A program made the position numbers and the translations under genes. DNA of 64,000 nucleotides, taken from contig NZ_CP068771.1 of NCBI RefSeq assembly GCF_018336935.1, positions 2,666,001 through 2,730,000 of the forward strand, given 5' to 3'. Below the pieces are notes generated by a model. That model ran no database searches. It had not been told where the DNA came from and saw only the letters and a list, made by a program, of their open reading frames with translations. The DNA comes from Serratia plymuthica. GTDB taxonomy: Bacteria > Pseudomonadota > Gammaproteobacteria > Enterobacterales > Enterobacteriaceae. Shown here piece after piece: positions 49,337 to 58,069 of this stretch (its first letter is position 1; each line of letters opens with the position of its first letter).

Positions 49337-51271
49337 ATGAACATATTTGACCACTATCGCCAGCGCTATGAAGCTGCCAAGGACGAAGAGTTCACACTGC
49401 AGGAATTTCTTACCATTTGCCGGCAAGATCGCAGTGCGTATGCCAATGCGGCCGAACGTCTGCTGATGGCTATCGGCGAACCCGTTATGGTCGACACCGC
49501 GCTTGAGTCACGCATGTCTCGCCTGTTCTCTAACCGGGTGATCGCACGCTATCCGGCATTCGAAGAGTTCTACGGCATGGAAGAAGCTATTGAACAGATA
49601 GTTTCTTACCTGAGACACGCCGCGCAAGGTCTCGAAGAGAAGAAACAGATCCTGTACCTGCTGGGCCCGGTCGGCGGCGGGAAATCATCGCTGGCCGAAC
49701 GCCTGAAAGCGCTGATGCAACGCGTGCCTATTTACACGCTGAGCGCCAACGGAGAACGCAGCCCGGTCAACGACCATCCGCTGTGCCTGTTTAATCCGCA
49801 GGAAGATGCCAATATTCTGGAAAAAGAATACAACATCCCGAACCGCTACCTCGGCACTATCATGTCGCCGTGGGCGGCGAAGCGCCTGCATGAATTTGGC
49901 GGCGACATCACCAAATTCAAAGTAGTGAAAGTGCGCCCTTCGATTCTGGAACAGATCGCCATCGCCAAGACGGAACCGGGGGATGAGAACAACCAGGACA
50001 TCTCTGCGCTGGTGGGGAAAGTGGATATCCGTAAACTGGAGAACCACGCCCAGAACGATCCGGATGCCTACGGCTATTCCGGCGCCCTGTGCCGTGCCAA
50101 CCAGGGGATTATGGAGTTTGTAGAGATGTTCAAAGCACCGATTAAGGTGCTGCACCCTCTGCTGACCGCCACTCAGGAAGGTAACTATAACGGTACCGAA
50201 GGCATCTCCGCCCTGCCGTTCAGCGGGATTATTCTGGCTCACTCCAACGAATCCGAATGGGTGACCTTCCGCAACAACAAAAACAACGAGGCCTTCCTTG
50301 ACCGCGTTTATATCGTCAAGGTGCCGTACTGCCTGCGGGTGTCGGAAGAGATGAAAATCTACGACAAACTGCTGGATCACAGTGAGTTAACCCATGCGCC
50401 TTGCGCTCCAGGCACGCTGGAGACGCTGGCACGCTTTACCGTACTCTCTCGCCTGAAAGAACCGGAAAACTCGAGCATTTACTCGAAGATGCGCGTCTAT
50501 GACGGTGAAAGCCTGAAGGACACCGATCCAAAAGCCAAGTCGTATCAGGAATACCGCGACTACGCCGGGGTCGATGAGGGCATGAATGGCCTGTCCACCC
50601 GTTTCGCGTTCAAAATCCTCTCAAGGGTATTCAACTTCGATCACGCCGAGGTGGCCGCTAACCCGGTACATCTGTTCTACGTACTGGAACAGCAGATCGA
50701 GCGTGAACAATTCCCGCAGGATCAGTCGGAAAAATATCTGGAACACCTGAAAGGCTATCTGATCCCGAAATACGCCGAATTTATCGGTAAAGAGATCCAG
50801 ACTGCCTATCTGGAATCCTATTCGGAATACGGCCAAAACATTTTTGACCGCTACGTGACCTATGCAGACTTCTGGATCCAGGATCAAGAGTACCGTGATC
50901 CGGATACCGGCCAGCTGTTCGATCGCGAATCCCTGAACGCTGAACTGGAGAAAATCGAGAAACCGGCCGGCATCAGCAACCCGAAAGATTTCCGCAACGA
51001 AATAGTCAACTTCGTGCTGCGCGCCCGTGCTAATAATAGTGGTCGTAACCCTAACTGGACCAGCTATGAGAAGCTGCGTACCGTGATCGAGAAGAAAATG
51101 TTCTCGAACACCGAAGAGTTGCTGCCGGTGATTTCGTTTAACGCTAAAACCTCAACGGATGAGCAGAAGAAACACGACGACTTCGTCGACCGCATGATGG
51201 AAAAAGGCTACACCCGCAAACAGGTTCGCCTGCTGTGCGAATGGTATCTGCGGGTCAGAAAGTCTTCATAA
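49337..51271 (+). CDS. yeaG: Serine protein kinase YeaG (PrkA family)
   Basis: A 644-residue protein of the PrkA family, the same length as E. coli YeaG. An AAA-type domain with Walker A LGPVGGGKSSLAERLK occupies residues ~60-400; a C-terminal PrkA domain follows. It is linked to nitrogen-starvation and stationary-phase survival. The start at ATG 49337 (MNIFDHYRQRYEAAKDEEF) follows AAAGGA. It forms the yeaG-yeaH operon with a 64-bp gap and a sigma-54 promoter upstream. Confidence 0.96.
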   Translation: MNIFDHYRQRYEAAKDEEFTLQEFLTICRQDRSAYANAAERLLMAIGEPVMVDTALESRMSRLFSNRVIARYPAFEEFYGMEEAIEQIVSYLRHAAQGLEEKKQILYLLGPVGGGKSSLAERLKALMQRVPIYTLSANGERSPVNDHPLCLFNPQEDANILEKEYNIPNRYLGTIMSPWAAKRLHEFGGDITKFKVVKVRPSILEQIAIAKTEPGDENNQDISALVGKVDIRKLENHAQNDPDAYGYSGALCRANQGIMEFVEMFKAPIKVLHPLLTATQEGNYNGTEGISALPFSGIILAHSNESEWVTFRNNKNNEAFLDRVYIVKVPYCLRVSEEMKIYDKLLDHSELTHAPCAPGTLETLARFTVLSRLKEPENSSIYSKMRVYDGESLKDTDPKAKSYQEYRDYAGVDEGMNGLSTRFAFKILSRVFNFDHAEVAANPVHLFYVLEQQIEREQFPQDQSEKYLEHLKGYLIPKYAEFIGKEIQTAYLESYSEYGQNIFDRYVTYADFWIQDQEYRDPDTGQLFDRESLNAELEKIEKPAGISNPKDFRNEIVNFVLRARANNSGRNPNWTSYEKLRTVIEKKMFSNTEELLPVISFNAKTSTDEQKKHDDFVDRMMEKGYTRKQVRLLCEWYLRVRKSS

Positions 51272-51335
51272 CGGCTAATGAGAATTAGCGTCATGGAGAT
51301 GGCGTGGAAAGTTGGCAACGTCGTTTGGGGGAAGT

Positions 51336-52604
51336 ATGGCGTATTTTATTGACCGACGGCTTAACGGCAAAAACAAGAGCATGGTTAACCGCCAGCGCTT
51401 CTTGCGCCGCTACAAGTCGCAAATCAAACAGTCGATTGCCGAAGCCATCAACAAGCGTTCGGTCACCGACGTGGACAGCGGGGAGTCGGTTTCGATCCCC
51501 AATGGCGATATCAACGAGCCGATGTTTCATCAAGGCCGCGGTGGCACACGCCACCGCGTTCATCCAGGCAACGATCACTTTGTGCAAAATGACCGTGTCG
51601 AGCGCCCTCAGGGTGGCGGCGGCGGTGGCGGCGGTCAGGGGAACGCCAGCCAGGACGGCGAAGGCGAGGATGAATTCGTTTTTCAGATATCCAAAGACGA
51701 ATACCTTGATCTGCTGTTTGAGGATTTGGCGCTGCCGAACCTGAAAAAGAATCAGTATAAGCAGCTTACCGAGTTCAAAACTCATCGGGCCGGTTACACC
51801 GCCAATGGCGTGCCGGCCAATATCAGCGTGGTGCGTTCGCTGCAAAACTCTCTGGCGCGACGTACCGCCATGACCGCCGGAAAACGGCGAGCCTTGCATG
51901 AGCTGGAAGACGAGCTCACCCAGTTGGAAAACACCGAGCCGGTGCAGTTGCTGGAAGAAGAGCGGCTACGCAAAGAAATTGCCGAACTGCGCAAAAAAAT
52001 CGAAAGCGTGCCGTTTATCGATACTTTTGATTTGCGTTACAAGAACTATGAACGTCGTCCGGAACCTTCCAGCCAGGCGGTAATGTTCTGCCTGATGGAC
52101 GTTTCCGGTTCCATGGATCAGGCCACCAAGGACATGGCAAAACGTTTCTATATCCTGCTCTATCTGTTCCTGAGCAGAACCTATAAAAACGTCGACGTGG
52201 TGTATATCCGCCACCACACCCAGGCGAAGGAAGTGGATGAACAGGAATTCTTCTACTCGCAGGAAACCGGCGGTACCATCGTTTCCAGCGCGCTGAAACT
52301 GATGAATGAAGTGGTTGAAGAACGTTACGACCCGGCTCAATGGAACATCTATGCCGCACAAGCCTCGGATGGCGATAACTGGGCCGATGACTCACCGTTG
52401 TGCCACGAACTGCTGGCGAAGAAACTGCTGCCGATGGTGCGTTATTACAGCTACATCGAAATCACGCGCCGCGCCCACCAAACGCTGTGGCGTGAATATG
52501 AAGACCTGCAGGTGAAATTCGATAACTTCGCCATGCAGCATATCCGTGAGCCGGACGATATTTACCCGGTATTCCGCGAACTTTTCCATAAGCAAACGGC
52601 ATAA
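51336..52604 (+). CDS. yeaH: YeaH, DUF444 / VWA-domain partner of YeaG
   Basis: A 422-residue protein of the UPF0229 family. The N-terminal basic region ([20 protein letters not shown]) leads to a Gly-rich linker ([12 protein letters not shown] at ~90-100), a coiled-coil-like Glu-rich segment (~190-235) and a von Willebrand A-like domain with the metal site [13 protein letters not shown]. It is the partner of YeaG kinase, comparable to Bacillus YhbH with PrkA. Start at ATG 51336 with GGGGGAAG upstream. Confidence 0.95.
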   Translation: MAYFIDRRLNGKNKSMVNRQRFLRRYKSQIKQSIAEAINKRSVTDVDSGESVSIPNGDINEPMFHQGRGGTRHRVHPGNDHFVQNDRVERPQGGGGGGGGQGNASQDGEGEDEFVFQISKDEYLDLLFEDLALPNLKKNQYKQLTEFKTHRAGYTANGVPANISVVRSLQNSLARRTAMTAGKRRALHELEDELTQLENTEPVQLLEEERLRKEIAELRKKIESVPFIDTFDLRYKNYERRPEPSSQAVMFCLMDVSGSMDQATKDMAKRFYILLYLFLSRTYKNVDVVYIRHHTQAKEVDEQEFFYSQETGGTIVSSALKLMNEVVEERYDPAQWNIYAAQASDGDNWADDSPLCHELLAKKLLPMVRYYSYIEITRRAHQTLWREYEDLQVKFDNFAMQHIREPDDIYPVFRELFHKQTA

Positions 52605-52610
52605 TATTTA

Positions 52611-52766
52611 TTAAAACAGCCAGCTAATCTTGTTAGCTGGCTGTTCCTTTTCACCGGCCTTGCACCATTCACGGATCTCGGTGTGACGATGCAGATCATG
52701 CGATGCAAGGGTATCAAAACCGATCAACACATTAATATCCTGCATTGTTGCAAGGCGAAAAATCAT
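52611..52766 (-). CDS. Possible small protein of 51 residues, unrecognised
   Basis: A short frame on the minus strand (MIFRLATMQDINVLIGFD at the start) with a good ribosome site, AGAGGATTCGAAAA, before the ATG at 52766. Its last ~9 codons run through the perfect hairpin that ends yeaH, which lowers confidence that it is translated. It contains a His-rich patch (LASHDLHRHTEIREWC). There are no membrane segments. No family is recognised. Confidence 0.35.
   Translation of the reverse strand: MIFRLATMQDINVLIGFDTLASHDLHRHTEIREWCKAGEKEQPANKISWLF
52615..52645 (+). terminator. Terminator of yeaH
   Basis: A 13-bp perfect stem (52615-52627 with 52633-52645) with a 5-nt loop, followed by CCTTTT, 11 bp after the yeaH stop. 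Confidence 0.85.
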
Positions 52767-52910
52767 TTTTCGAATCCTCTGCTTTCTTTCCATTAGCACA
52801 GCCACCGCTAAGGTAATTCCGAATTACGCATTCTTTACGCGCCGCCCATTGCTCGGATTGGGAATATTCCTATTTAATGGGTTGCCAAATTGCAATCTTA
52901 GGTGGGTGCT

Positions 52911-53030
52911 ATGGAACTACTTCCAATCGCAATCATCGTCGTTTTGATGGCAGTTGTCGTATTTTCCTTTGTCCTCTATTGGCGGCAAAGAAGAACAAGT
53001 ACTTTCAACACCAAGCGGAAACGGCGCTAG
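52911..53030 (+). CDS. Small single-span membrane protein, 39 residues
   Basis: ATG at 52911 follows AGGTGGGTGCT, a good ribosome site. The 39-residue product begins MELLPIAIIVVLMAVVVFSF, one clear membrane helix, and ends in a strongly basic tail (RQRRTS...KRKRR). This is the pattern of small regulatory inner-membrane proteins. E. coli has a small membrane gene, yoaI, near yeaH, but the sequences are not alike. No function can be given. The overlapping 82-codon frame at 52877-53125 is not supported. Confidence 0.6.
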   Translation: MELLPIAIIVVLMAVVVFSFVLYWRQRRTSTFNTKRKRR

Positions 53031-53377
53031 GACGACTATCCACAAGGACGTGGTCCCACAGTAACGCTTTCCAACTAGCGCGTACCCCCCTCTTTGAGGA
53101 TATTCTGATACGTGCTGCGCCTTGAATCTTTCACTTGTCCATAAAGTTTACGTGGGTTACTGTCACCTTCCGAAGGTTCACGCCACCTCGATCGTAACCA
53201 GAATAAGATCCAATAGGCTTGCTATCATCCCTTAATCCCGCCGTCGCGCGGGATCTTTTTAATGCCAGAAAAATCACTGCTGCCAGAAATTGACAGTGAC
53301 ACCCGCTAAATTGGGGGTCCTGCGGTGAACAATTCCGTAGGCTATTTTTCAGCATCATCATAAGGGAAAACGCGCCA
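53031..53377. other. Gap with an orphan terminator
   Basis: About 350 bp without an accepted gene. A plus-strand terminator lies at 53235-53259, over 200 bp past the last small gene, so a transcript with a long tail or a separate small RNA may run through 53040-53235. No known RNA family is recognised. Confidence 0.4.
53235..53259 (+). terminator. Intrinsic terminator without an obvious gene
   Basis: Stem ATCCCGC/GCGGGAT with loop CGTCGC, followed by CTTTTT. Confidence 0.75.
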
Positions 53378-53950
53378 ATGACATGTGCCATAACTGTTCT
53401 TACCGATAACTTTTCCGATTGGGAAACTGCGCTGATCAATTCCACTTGTCGCGGCTATTACGGTTTCGATACCCGCTTTGCTTCGCCCAAAGGCGCCCCG
53501 GTTATCTCCTCAGGGGGCCTGCTGGTTACCCCGCAATTATCGATCGACGCCATCGAACTTGACGATATCGACCTGCTGATCGTCTGCGGCGGCACAGCCT
53601 GGCAAAGTGGGCAGGCGCCAGATATCACAGCGTTGGTCGCCGAGGCTCACAGAAAGAACATCGTCGTCGCCGGGATTTGCGACGGCACCCGCGTATTGGC
53701 GCAGGCGGGCGTGCTCGATAACCTCCGCCATACCTCAAATTCGGCTGAGAATCTGTCGCAGTTGAACTATGCGGGCGCCGCGTACTATCAGGATGTGCCC
53801 TATGCCGTTGCAGACCAACGCGTAGTGACTGCGCCAGGGACCGCGCCCGTCAGTTTTATGGCTGAGATCTTGGGGGCACTGGGTTTTAATGACCAGGCTC
53901 TTAACGCCTATTTGGCCATGCACGCGGCCGAACACAGCAAGCCGGTTTAG
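53378..53950 (+). CDS. DJ-1/PfpI family protein
   Basis: A 190-residue class I glutamine-amidotransferase-like protein of the DJ-1/PfpI superfamily. The nucleophile elbow is VVAGICDGTRVLAQAG with Cys at ~residue 108. LLIVCGGTAWQSG supplies the acidic/oxyanion part, and the opening MTCAITVLTDNFSDWETALI is typical of the YoaZ/ThiJ-like branch. Members act as glyoxalases, chaperones or proteases; which one applies here is unknown. It is a single gene facing a GNAT gene. Confidence 0.85.
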   Translation: MTCAITVLTDNFSDWETALINSTCRGYYGFDTRFASPKGAPVISSGGLLVTPQLSIDAIELDDIDLLIVCGGTAWQSGQAPDITALVAEAHRKNIVVAGICDGTRVLAQAGVLDNLRHTSNSAENLSQLNYAGAAYYQDVPYAVADQRVVTAPGTAPVSFMAEILGALGFNDQALNAYLAMHAAEHSKPV

Positions 53951-54028
53951 CAACAATGCCCGGTTGGCTTCACGCATGATTTTTTAGCATTAGGCGGATC
54001 CCAGTATAGCGACGTTACGTTAACGCCG

Positions 54029-54580
54029 TTAATCGGCCTTTGCCTTGGCGTTCCATTCGCCCCGGGTCACTTCCCAGATTTCTGATGGCATGCGGCCACT
54101 GATATAGTCCGTTTCTTTGGTGGCGACGACCCGCATGCCATTGTGTTCTGAAATACGCCGCGACGCCTGGTTATCTTTTGCTTTGGTCACTCTCAACACC
54201 TCCTGCCCCAGCACATTAAACCAGAACTCCGTGACGCGGTGGCAGGCCTCGCTCATCATCCCCCGATGCTGCCATTCCGGCGCTAACCAAAAACCACGGT
54301 TGCTGTCGCCACCCAGGCTAAGGTTTATCACACCGATCAGGTGCCGCTCATCCTCCTTGCGACGAATAGACCAAAACCAACCGGTTCCTCTTTCCATCGC
54401 CGGCAACGCAACATGGTTTACAAAATCAAGCGCGGCCCCTGCTGGATAGGGCCAGGGGATTTGGTTCGTCAGATAACGCACAATTTCCCAGCATGGAAAT
54501 AAATGTTGGATATCTGCGGCGTCATCAGGTTCCAACGGGCGCAACACCAGCCGTCTGCTGGTTAAAACGGGGATCGCCAA
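54029..54580 (-). CDS. GNAT family N-acetyltransferase (RimJ-like)
   Basis: A 183-residue acetyltransferase. Motifs are TSRRLVLRPLEPDDAADIQ at the N-terminus, GVINLSLGGDSNRGFWLAPE, the acetyl-CoA loop region EWQHRGMMSEACHRVTEF, and ASRRISEHNGMRVVATKE. I place the start at the TTG at 54580 because GGAGGTG lies exactly seven bases upstream; the in-frame TTG at 54595 has no ribosome site. The pattern fits RimJ-type enzymes that modify small molecules or protein N-termini. Substrate unknown. Confidence 0.85.
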   Translation of the reverse strand: MAIPVLTSRRLVLRPLEPDDAADIQHLFPCWEIVRYLTNQIPWPYPAGAALDFVNHVALPAMERGTGWFWSIRRKEDERHLIGVINLSLGGDSNRGFWLAPEWQHRGMMSEACHRVTEFWFNVLGQEVLRVTKAKDNQASRRISEHNGMRVVATKETDYISGRMPSEIWEVTRGEWNAKAKAD

Positions 54581-54729
54581 GGCAAACACCTCCAATAATC
54601 CAGGTCCAAAGTCAGTTGCAAATCAGCATCCAAACCACATTAAAACTAGGATTTTTACCCATTACGATCTAAAATCCCATGAAAAAACAATAACAAGTAA
54701 TATCATCAACATTAAAAGGGAATTGTCAC

Positions 54730-54819
54730 GTGAAGGAAATGATCTCCATCCTTTTCATCGTAAGCCTGTTGGCGATGTTTTTTTCATGGCTGTTTGTTTA
54801 CGGCCTCCATATTTATTAG
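54730..54819 (+). CDS. Tiny hydrophobic protein, 29 residues
   Basis: GTG at 54730 with AAGGGA nine bases upstream opens a 29-residue frame whose core (MISILFIVSLLAMFFSWLF) is a single membrane helix. An internal ATG at 54739 is an alternative start. It is followed directly by the minus-strand terminator of the YqaE gene. It may be a small membrane regulator, but there is no homologue I recognise and no proof of translation. Confidence 0.45.
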   Translation: MKEMISILFIVSLLAMFFSWLFVYGLHIY

Positions 54820-54840
54820 AAGGCTGATGGGCATAAAAAA

Positions 54841-54866
54841 CCCCGGTATGCGAACGCATACCAGGG
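54841..54866 (-). terminator. Terminator of the YqaE/Pmp3 gene
   Basis: On the minus strand a ~12-bp stem (CCTGGTATGCG/CGCATACCGGG, one mismatch) is followed by six T residues. Confidence 0.85.
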
Positions 54867-54930
54867 CTGATTAGTCCGGGCTACATGAAGATATTCCCGG
54901 TGCAAACAGCTTGGCCCATCGATGGCGCCG

Positions 54931-55089
54931 CTACTGTTTAGTCTGGATCCAGAAAGCATGAATCAGGCCCGGGAAATAACCCAACAGGGTCAGGATAATG
55001 TTGAGGATAAAAGCCCCGCCGATGCCCTTATCAAGCAACACGCCCAGCGGCGGTAGAATAATGGTGAATACGATTCTCCAAAAGCTCAT
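54931..55089 (-). CDS. YqaE/Pmp3 family proteolipid membrane protein
   Basis: A 52-residue, very hydrophobic protein of the UPF0057/Pmp3 family. FWRIVFTIILPPLGVLLDKG, GAFILNIILTLLGYFPGLIH and AFWIQTK are the two membrane helices and tail shared with E. coli YqaE and yeast Pmp3. These proteins help maintain membrane potential under salt or cold stress and are often stress-induced. Strong ribosome site GAGGAG. It has its own terminator. Too short for many gene finders. Confidence 0.9.
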   Translation of the reverse strand: MSFWRIVFTIILPPLGVLLDKGIGGAFILNIILTLLGYFPGLIHAFWIQTKQ

Positions 55090-55365
55090 ACTCGCTCCTC
55101 ATTTGCTCCACGGCCTACCAACATATTATATCTATTTAACATTTTCAAATATCCGCTTAATTGGGCAACCGCAAGATGCGGGGAGTTATGTTCTTGGGCC
55201 TCGCCATTACCGCCCGCAGGGGCAACCTTCTCCGCCCCAAACGTCCATAACGGCATTGTTTTTGTGGTTATAAATAATAAACTAAATAAACAACCAATAA
55301 GCATTGATTATGCGGAATTAAGCCCCTAGAATTCGCGGCTGAAAAATACGACTGGGATGGGTTTC

Positions 55366-55542
55366 ATGTCACCGCTGTGGGTTGCAACACAATATTTTTA
55401 TTTAATTGGCCTTTTAGTTTCTATGGTTTTTACCTATTTAGTTAGCCGGGATACTATCAAGATTCGTTTTATCAGCGCGTTAACTATTGGTTTGACCTGG
55501 CCGCTAAGCCTACCGGTGGTGTTGCTTTTCTCCCTGTTCTAG
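55366..55542 (+). CDS. GhoT/OrtT family membrane-damaging toxin
   Basis: A 58-residue inner-membrane protein. Its C-terminal half, IRFISALTIGLTWPLSLP followed by VVLLFSLF, is nearly the same as the ends of E. coli GhoT and OrtT, small toxins that disturb the proton-motive force and lower ATP. There are two membrane helices (~8-26 and ~35-56). I start at ATG 55366 (MSPLWVATQYF), giving the GhoT-like length; ATG 55357 adds three residues. No ghoS-like antitoxin gene lies beside it, so it resembles the orphan OrtT more than the GhoS-GhoT pair. Confidence 0.85.
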   Translation: MSPLWVATQYFYLIGLLVSMVFTYLVSRDTIKIRFISALTIGLTWPLSLPVVLLFSLF

Positions 55543-55586
55543 CGTTCCCCCCGTCGGCAAAGCGACGGGGCGAAACTGCCCTTTCC

Positions 55587-57704
55587 TCAAAAATCGTACC
55601 CCAGGGTCGCCACCACAGAACGTTCCGCTCCCCAATAGCAATAACCGGTACCATAACAGGCCGCGACGTATTTCCTGTCGGTCAGATTATTGACGTTCAC
55701 CTGAACGTAGGCACCTTTCAATGACGAATTCACGCCACCGAGATTCATCCTCGCCGAAGCATCCACCAGCGTCACCGAAGGAATCCGTAGCGTATTTTCG
55801 TTGTCTGCCCACTGCTTGCCGATATAGCGTACCCCCGCGCCAAGATCCACACCGAACCCGGCCGCGTATTTACCCCACACAGAAGCCATTTGGTCAGGCG
55901 CCAGGTTCGGCGTATTGCCGCTGTTGCCATCGATGGCGTCTTTAAACTTCACTCTGTTGTAACTATAGCCGGCAATCAGATCGAAACGTTCGGTGATCTT
56001 GCTGCGGGCTTCCAGTTCAATGCCCTGCGAATGCACTTTGCCGGCCGGCAGGTAATAACTTTGCTGCACGACTCGGTTGGCAACGTCTTTCTGCGTCAAA
56101 TCGTACAATGCCACGCTGTAGATCGATGCACTGCCCGGCGGTTGATATTTCAACCCCACCTCATACTGCTCACTGGTGCTCGGTTTCAGCATGTGTCCGT
56201 TTTGATCGGGCAGTGCCTCGGGCGTTACTGCGGTACTGTAGCTGGCGTAAGGTGAAAGGCCATTATCAAAGTGGTACAACACAGAGGTGCGGCCACTGAA
56301 ATTATCATCGCGGCGCGCATCGCGGGTACCTGTGTTGAGCGTCGTATTTTTAGACTCGATGCGATCGAAGCGACCGGACAAGTTCAAAGACCAGTTCCGT
56401 AAGCTGATTTCATCCTGCAGATAAACGCCGGCTTGCTCGTAGTGGCGTCTGGAGTCGGTATGCGTCAGGCCGGTTAACGCCGCCCCGCCGGACACGCCAG
56501 TATAAGGATTAAGCTGCGATGCGGCGGCAGACTCTTCCCACAAATTATTGCGAAAACGCTGGTAATCCAGGCCCAACATGACCTTATGATCCAGCAGCCC
56601 GGTGGCAAAGTCGGCTTCCAGTTGGTTATCGACGGCAAAGGCGTCCAGCGAAGTAGCCGAGCCGCTGTAATAACGGTTCAGCAAGCGATGATCGTCATTC
56701 CAGCCAATTTGATACACCTGCTGCAACTCAACATTGGAGTGGGTGTAACTGGCATTCTGACGGAAAGTCCAGACGTCGTTAAACGTGTGGGAGAAAGCAT
56801 AGCTGTAGATCTGCTCCCAGCGCTTGAACACGTTTCGGTTGCTCTCTCCGTCAAAGAATCCGCGTCCCAGTTTATCGCCCGAGCGGGAATAGAGGCTGCC
56901 ATCTGCCGGCACGGCGCTATGATAGCCCCCGGACGGATCCTTCTGCAGGTAAGCTTTAAGCAAGAGAGAGGTATTTTCATCCGGCTGCCACAGTAATGCG
57001 GGGGAGATGGCATAACGCTCTTCACGCTGATGGTCATACATGGTTTCGCTGCTGCGCGTCATGCCGATCAGTCGGTAAGCCCACTCATCAGATAGCGGAC
57101 CGGTCACATCGAAAGCTCCGCCCTTCGTGCCGTTGTTGCCCGCCATCAGGTTCACGTGCCCTTCCGTGGCGAACTGAGGCCGCTTGGACGTCAACGCCAC
57201 CAGCCCACCCGGGATACTTTGTCCGTACATCACCGAAGAGGGTCCTTTGATGACATCGACACGTTCCAGGAACCAGGGATCAATCTGCAGTGCATTATAG
57301 GTGCCACCATCGCTCAACAGCCGCAGGCCGTCAAGGAAGGTGTTATTGACGTCACCGCCATGAAAACCGCGCAATGCGATGGTGTCATACCGGGTGGCCC
57401 CACCGGAAAAGTTGGTGAAAACGCCCGGACTGTATTTCAGCGCATCGTTAACCGTCTGGGCATTCTGATCGGTCATCTGCTGACGGGTAACGACCGAGAC
57501 CGACTGAGCCGTCAAGATTAAGGGTCTGTCGGTTTTAGTCGCTCCCTGGCTGGTCGTCGCTTGGTAGCCCTGCGTCGCGGTTTCCGCCGTATCGGCAGGT
57601 TTGGCAGTGACCAGCAAAGTATCTTCAGCGAGCGACGTCAGCGGCAGGAACAGGGTGAACGCGCATAATCTGCGCGACAGTGTGGCAGGAAAAGGTATCG
57701 GCAT
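55587..57704 (-). CDS. TonB-dependent siderophore receptor (FoxA/FhuA-like)
   Basis: A 705-residue outer-membrane beta-barrel importing ferric hydroxamate-type siderophores with TonB energy. Signal peptide to ~residue 26 (ending in LTSLAE), TonB box DTLLVTA at 28-34, then a plug domain with SVSVVTRQQMTDQN, ALRGF, VDVIKGPSSVMYGQSIPGGL. The barrel ends in ACYGTGYCYWGAERSVVATL and the terminal Phe; this Cys pair near the end is the FoxA/FhuA pattern. Ferrioxamine is the best guess for substrate. A strong Fur box lies 118 bp upstream. ryhB is the next transcript upstream on the same strand. Confidence 0.9.
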   Translation of the reverse strand: MPIPFPATLSRRLCAFTLFLPLTSLAEDTLLVTAKPADTAETATQGYQATTSQGATKTDRPLILTAQSVSVVTRQQMTDQNAQTVNDALKYSPGVFTNFSGGATRYDTIALRGFHGGDVNNTFLDGLRLLSDGGTYNALQIDPWFLERVDVIKGPSSVMYGQSIPGGLVALTSKRPQFATEGHVNLMAGNNGTKGGAFDVTGPLSDEWAYRLIGMTRSSETMYDHQREERYAISPALLWQPDENTSLLLKAYLQKDPSGGYHSAVPADGSLYSRSGDKLGRGFFDGESNRNVFKRWEQIYSYAFSHTFNDVWTFRQNASYTHSNVELQQVYQIGWNDDHRLLNRYYSGSATSLDAFAVDNQLEADFATGLLDHKVMLGLDYQRFRNNLWEESAAASQLNPYTGVSGGAALTGLTHTDSRRHYEQAGVYLQDEISLRNWSLNLSGRFDRIESKNTTLNTGTRDARRDDNFSGRTSVLYHFDNGLSPYASYSTAVTPEALPDQNGHMLKPSTSEQYEVGLKYQPPGSASIYSVALYDLTQKDVANRVVQQSYYLPAGKVHSQGIELEARSKITERFDLIAGYSYNRVKFKDAIDGNSGNTPNLAPDQMASVWGKYAAGFGVDLGAGVRYIGKQWADNENTLRIPSVTLVDASARMNLGGVNSSLKGAYVQVNVNNLTDRKYVAACYGTGYCYWGAERSVVATLGYDF

Positions 57705-57821
57705 CTCTTATAACCCCTGGTAAATACTCTAAATCACACCGATAAGCTTCTCCGTCAGCAGCGACGTCCGACAACGTTCGAAGAGGATCTATCGATGTAG
57801 TGAATGAAACAAGAAACGAAT

Positions 57822-57840
57822 ATTAATGATAATCATTATC
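57822..57840. promoter_or_regulatory. Fur box of the siderophore receptor gene
   Basis: ATTAATGATAATCATTATC matches 17 of 19 positions of the Fur consensus GATAATGATAATCATTATC. It lies 118 bp upstream of the receptor ATG. Confidence 0.93.
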
Positions 57841-57954
57841 TTTATCGATAAATAATTTCAAACATGAGGGCGCTTTTTATGAACCACTAGCGTGTTTCAG
57901 CGCAGTTGAAAATCCATGGATAGGTTGTGGGTTAGAACCTGCAATGAGAGGCAT

Positions 57955-58061
57955 AAAAAATGCCAGCGCGAGGCTGGCAACAAATACGGGAAGCAATGTG
58001 AGCAATGTCGTGCCGGCTTGGGTGGCGCACAAGGAGACAACCCTTTTTCTCCCTCACTGGC
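57955..58061 (-). ncRNA. ryhB: RyhB iron-responsive small RNA
   Basis: Read on the minus strand, the transcript contains GCACGACATTGCTCACATTG followed by CTTCC and GTATT, the conserved pairing core of E. coli RyhB. It ends in the terminator GCCAGC...GCTGGC followed by six T residues (57979-57955), like RyhB. Upstream are a Fur box and a promoter with TTGTAA and TATCAT spaced 17 bp, giving a start near 58061 and a length near 107 nt. RyhB is made when iron is scarce and with Hfq silences iron-using proteins. The 5' part differs from E. coli. Confidence 0.92.
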
Positions 58062-58069
58062 GACAAAAT

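Noticed and set aside
52877..53125. 82-codon plus-strand frame overlapping the 39-residue gene
   Set aside because: No ribosome site and unusual composition; the overlapping frame at 52911-53030 has the better start and a membrane helix.
55086..55304. 72-codon minus-strand frame upstream of the YqaE gene
   Set aside because: Weak start and mixed composition; most likely untranslated leader.
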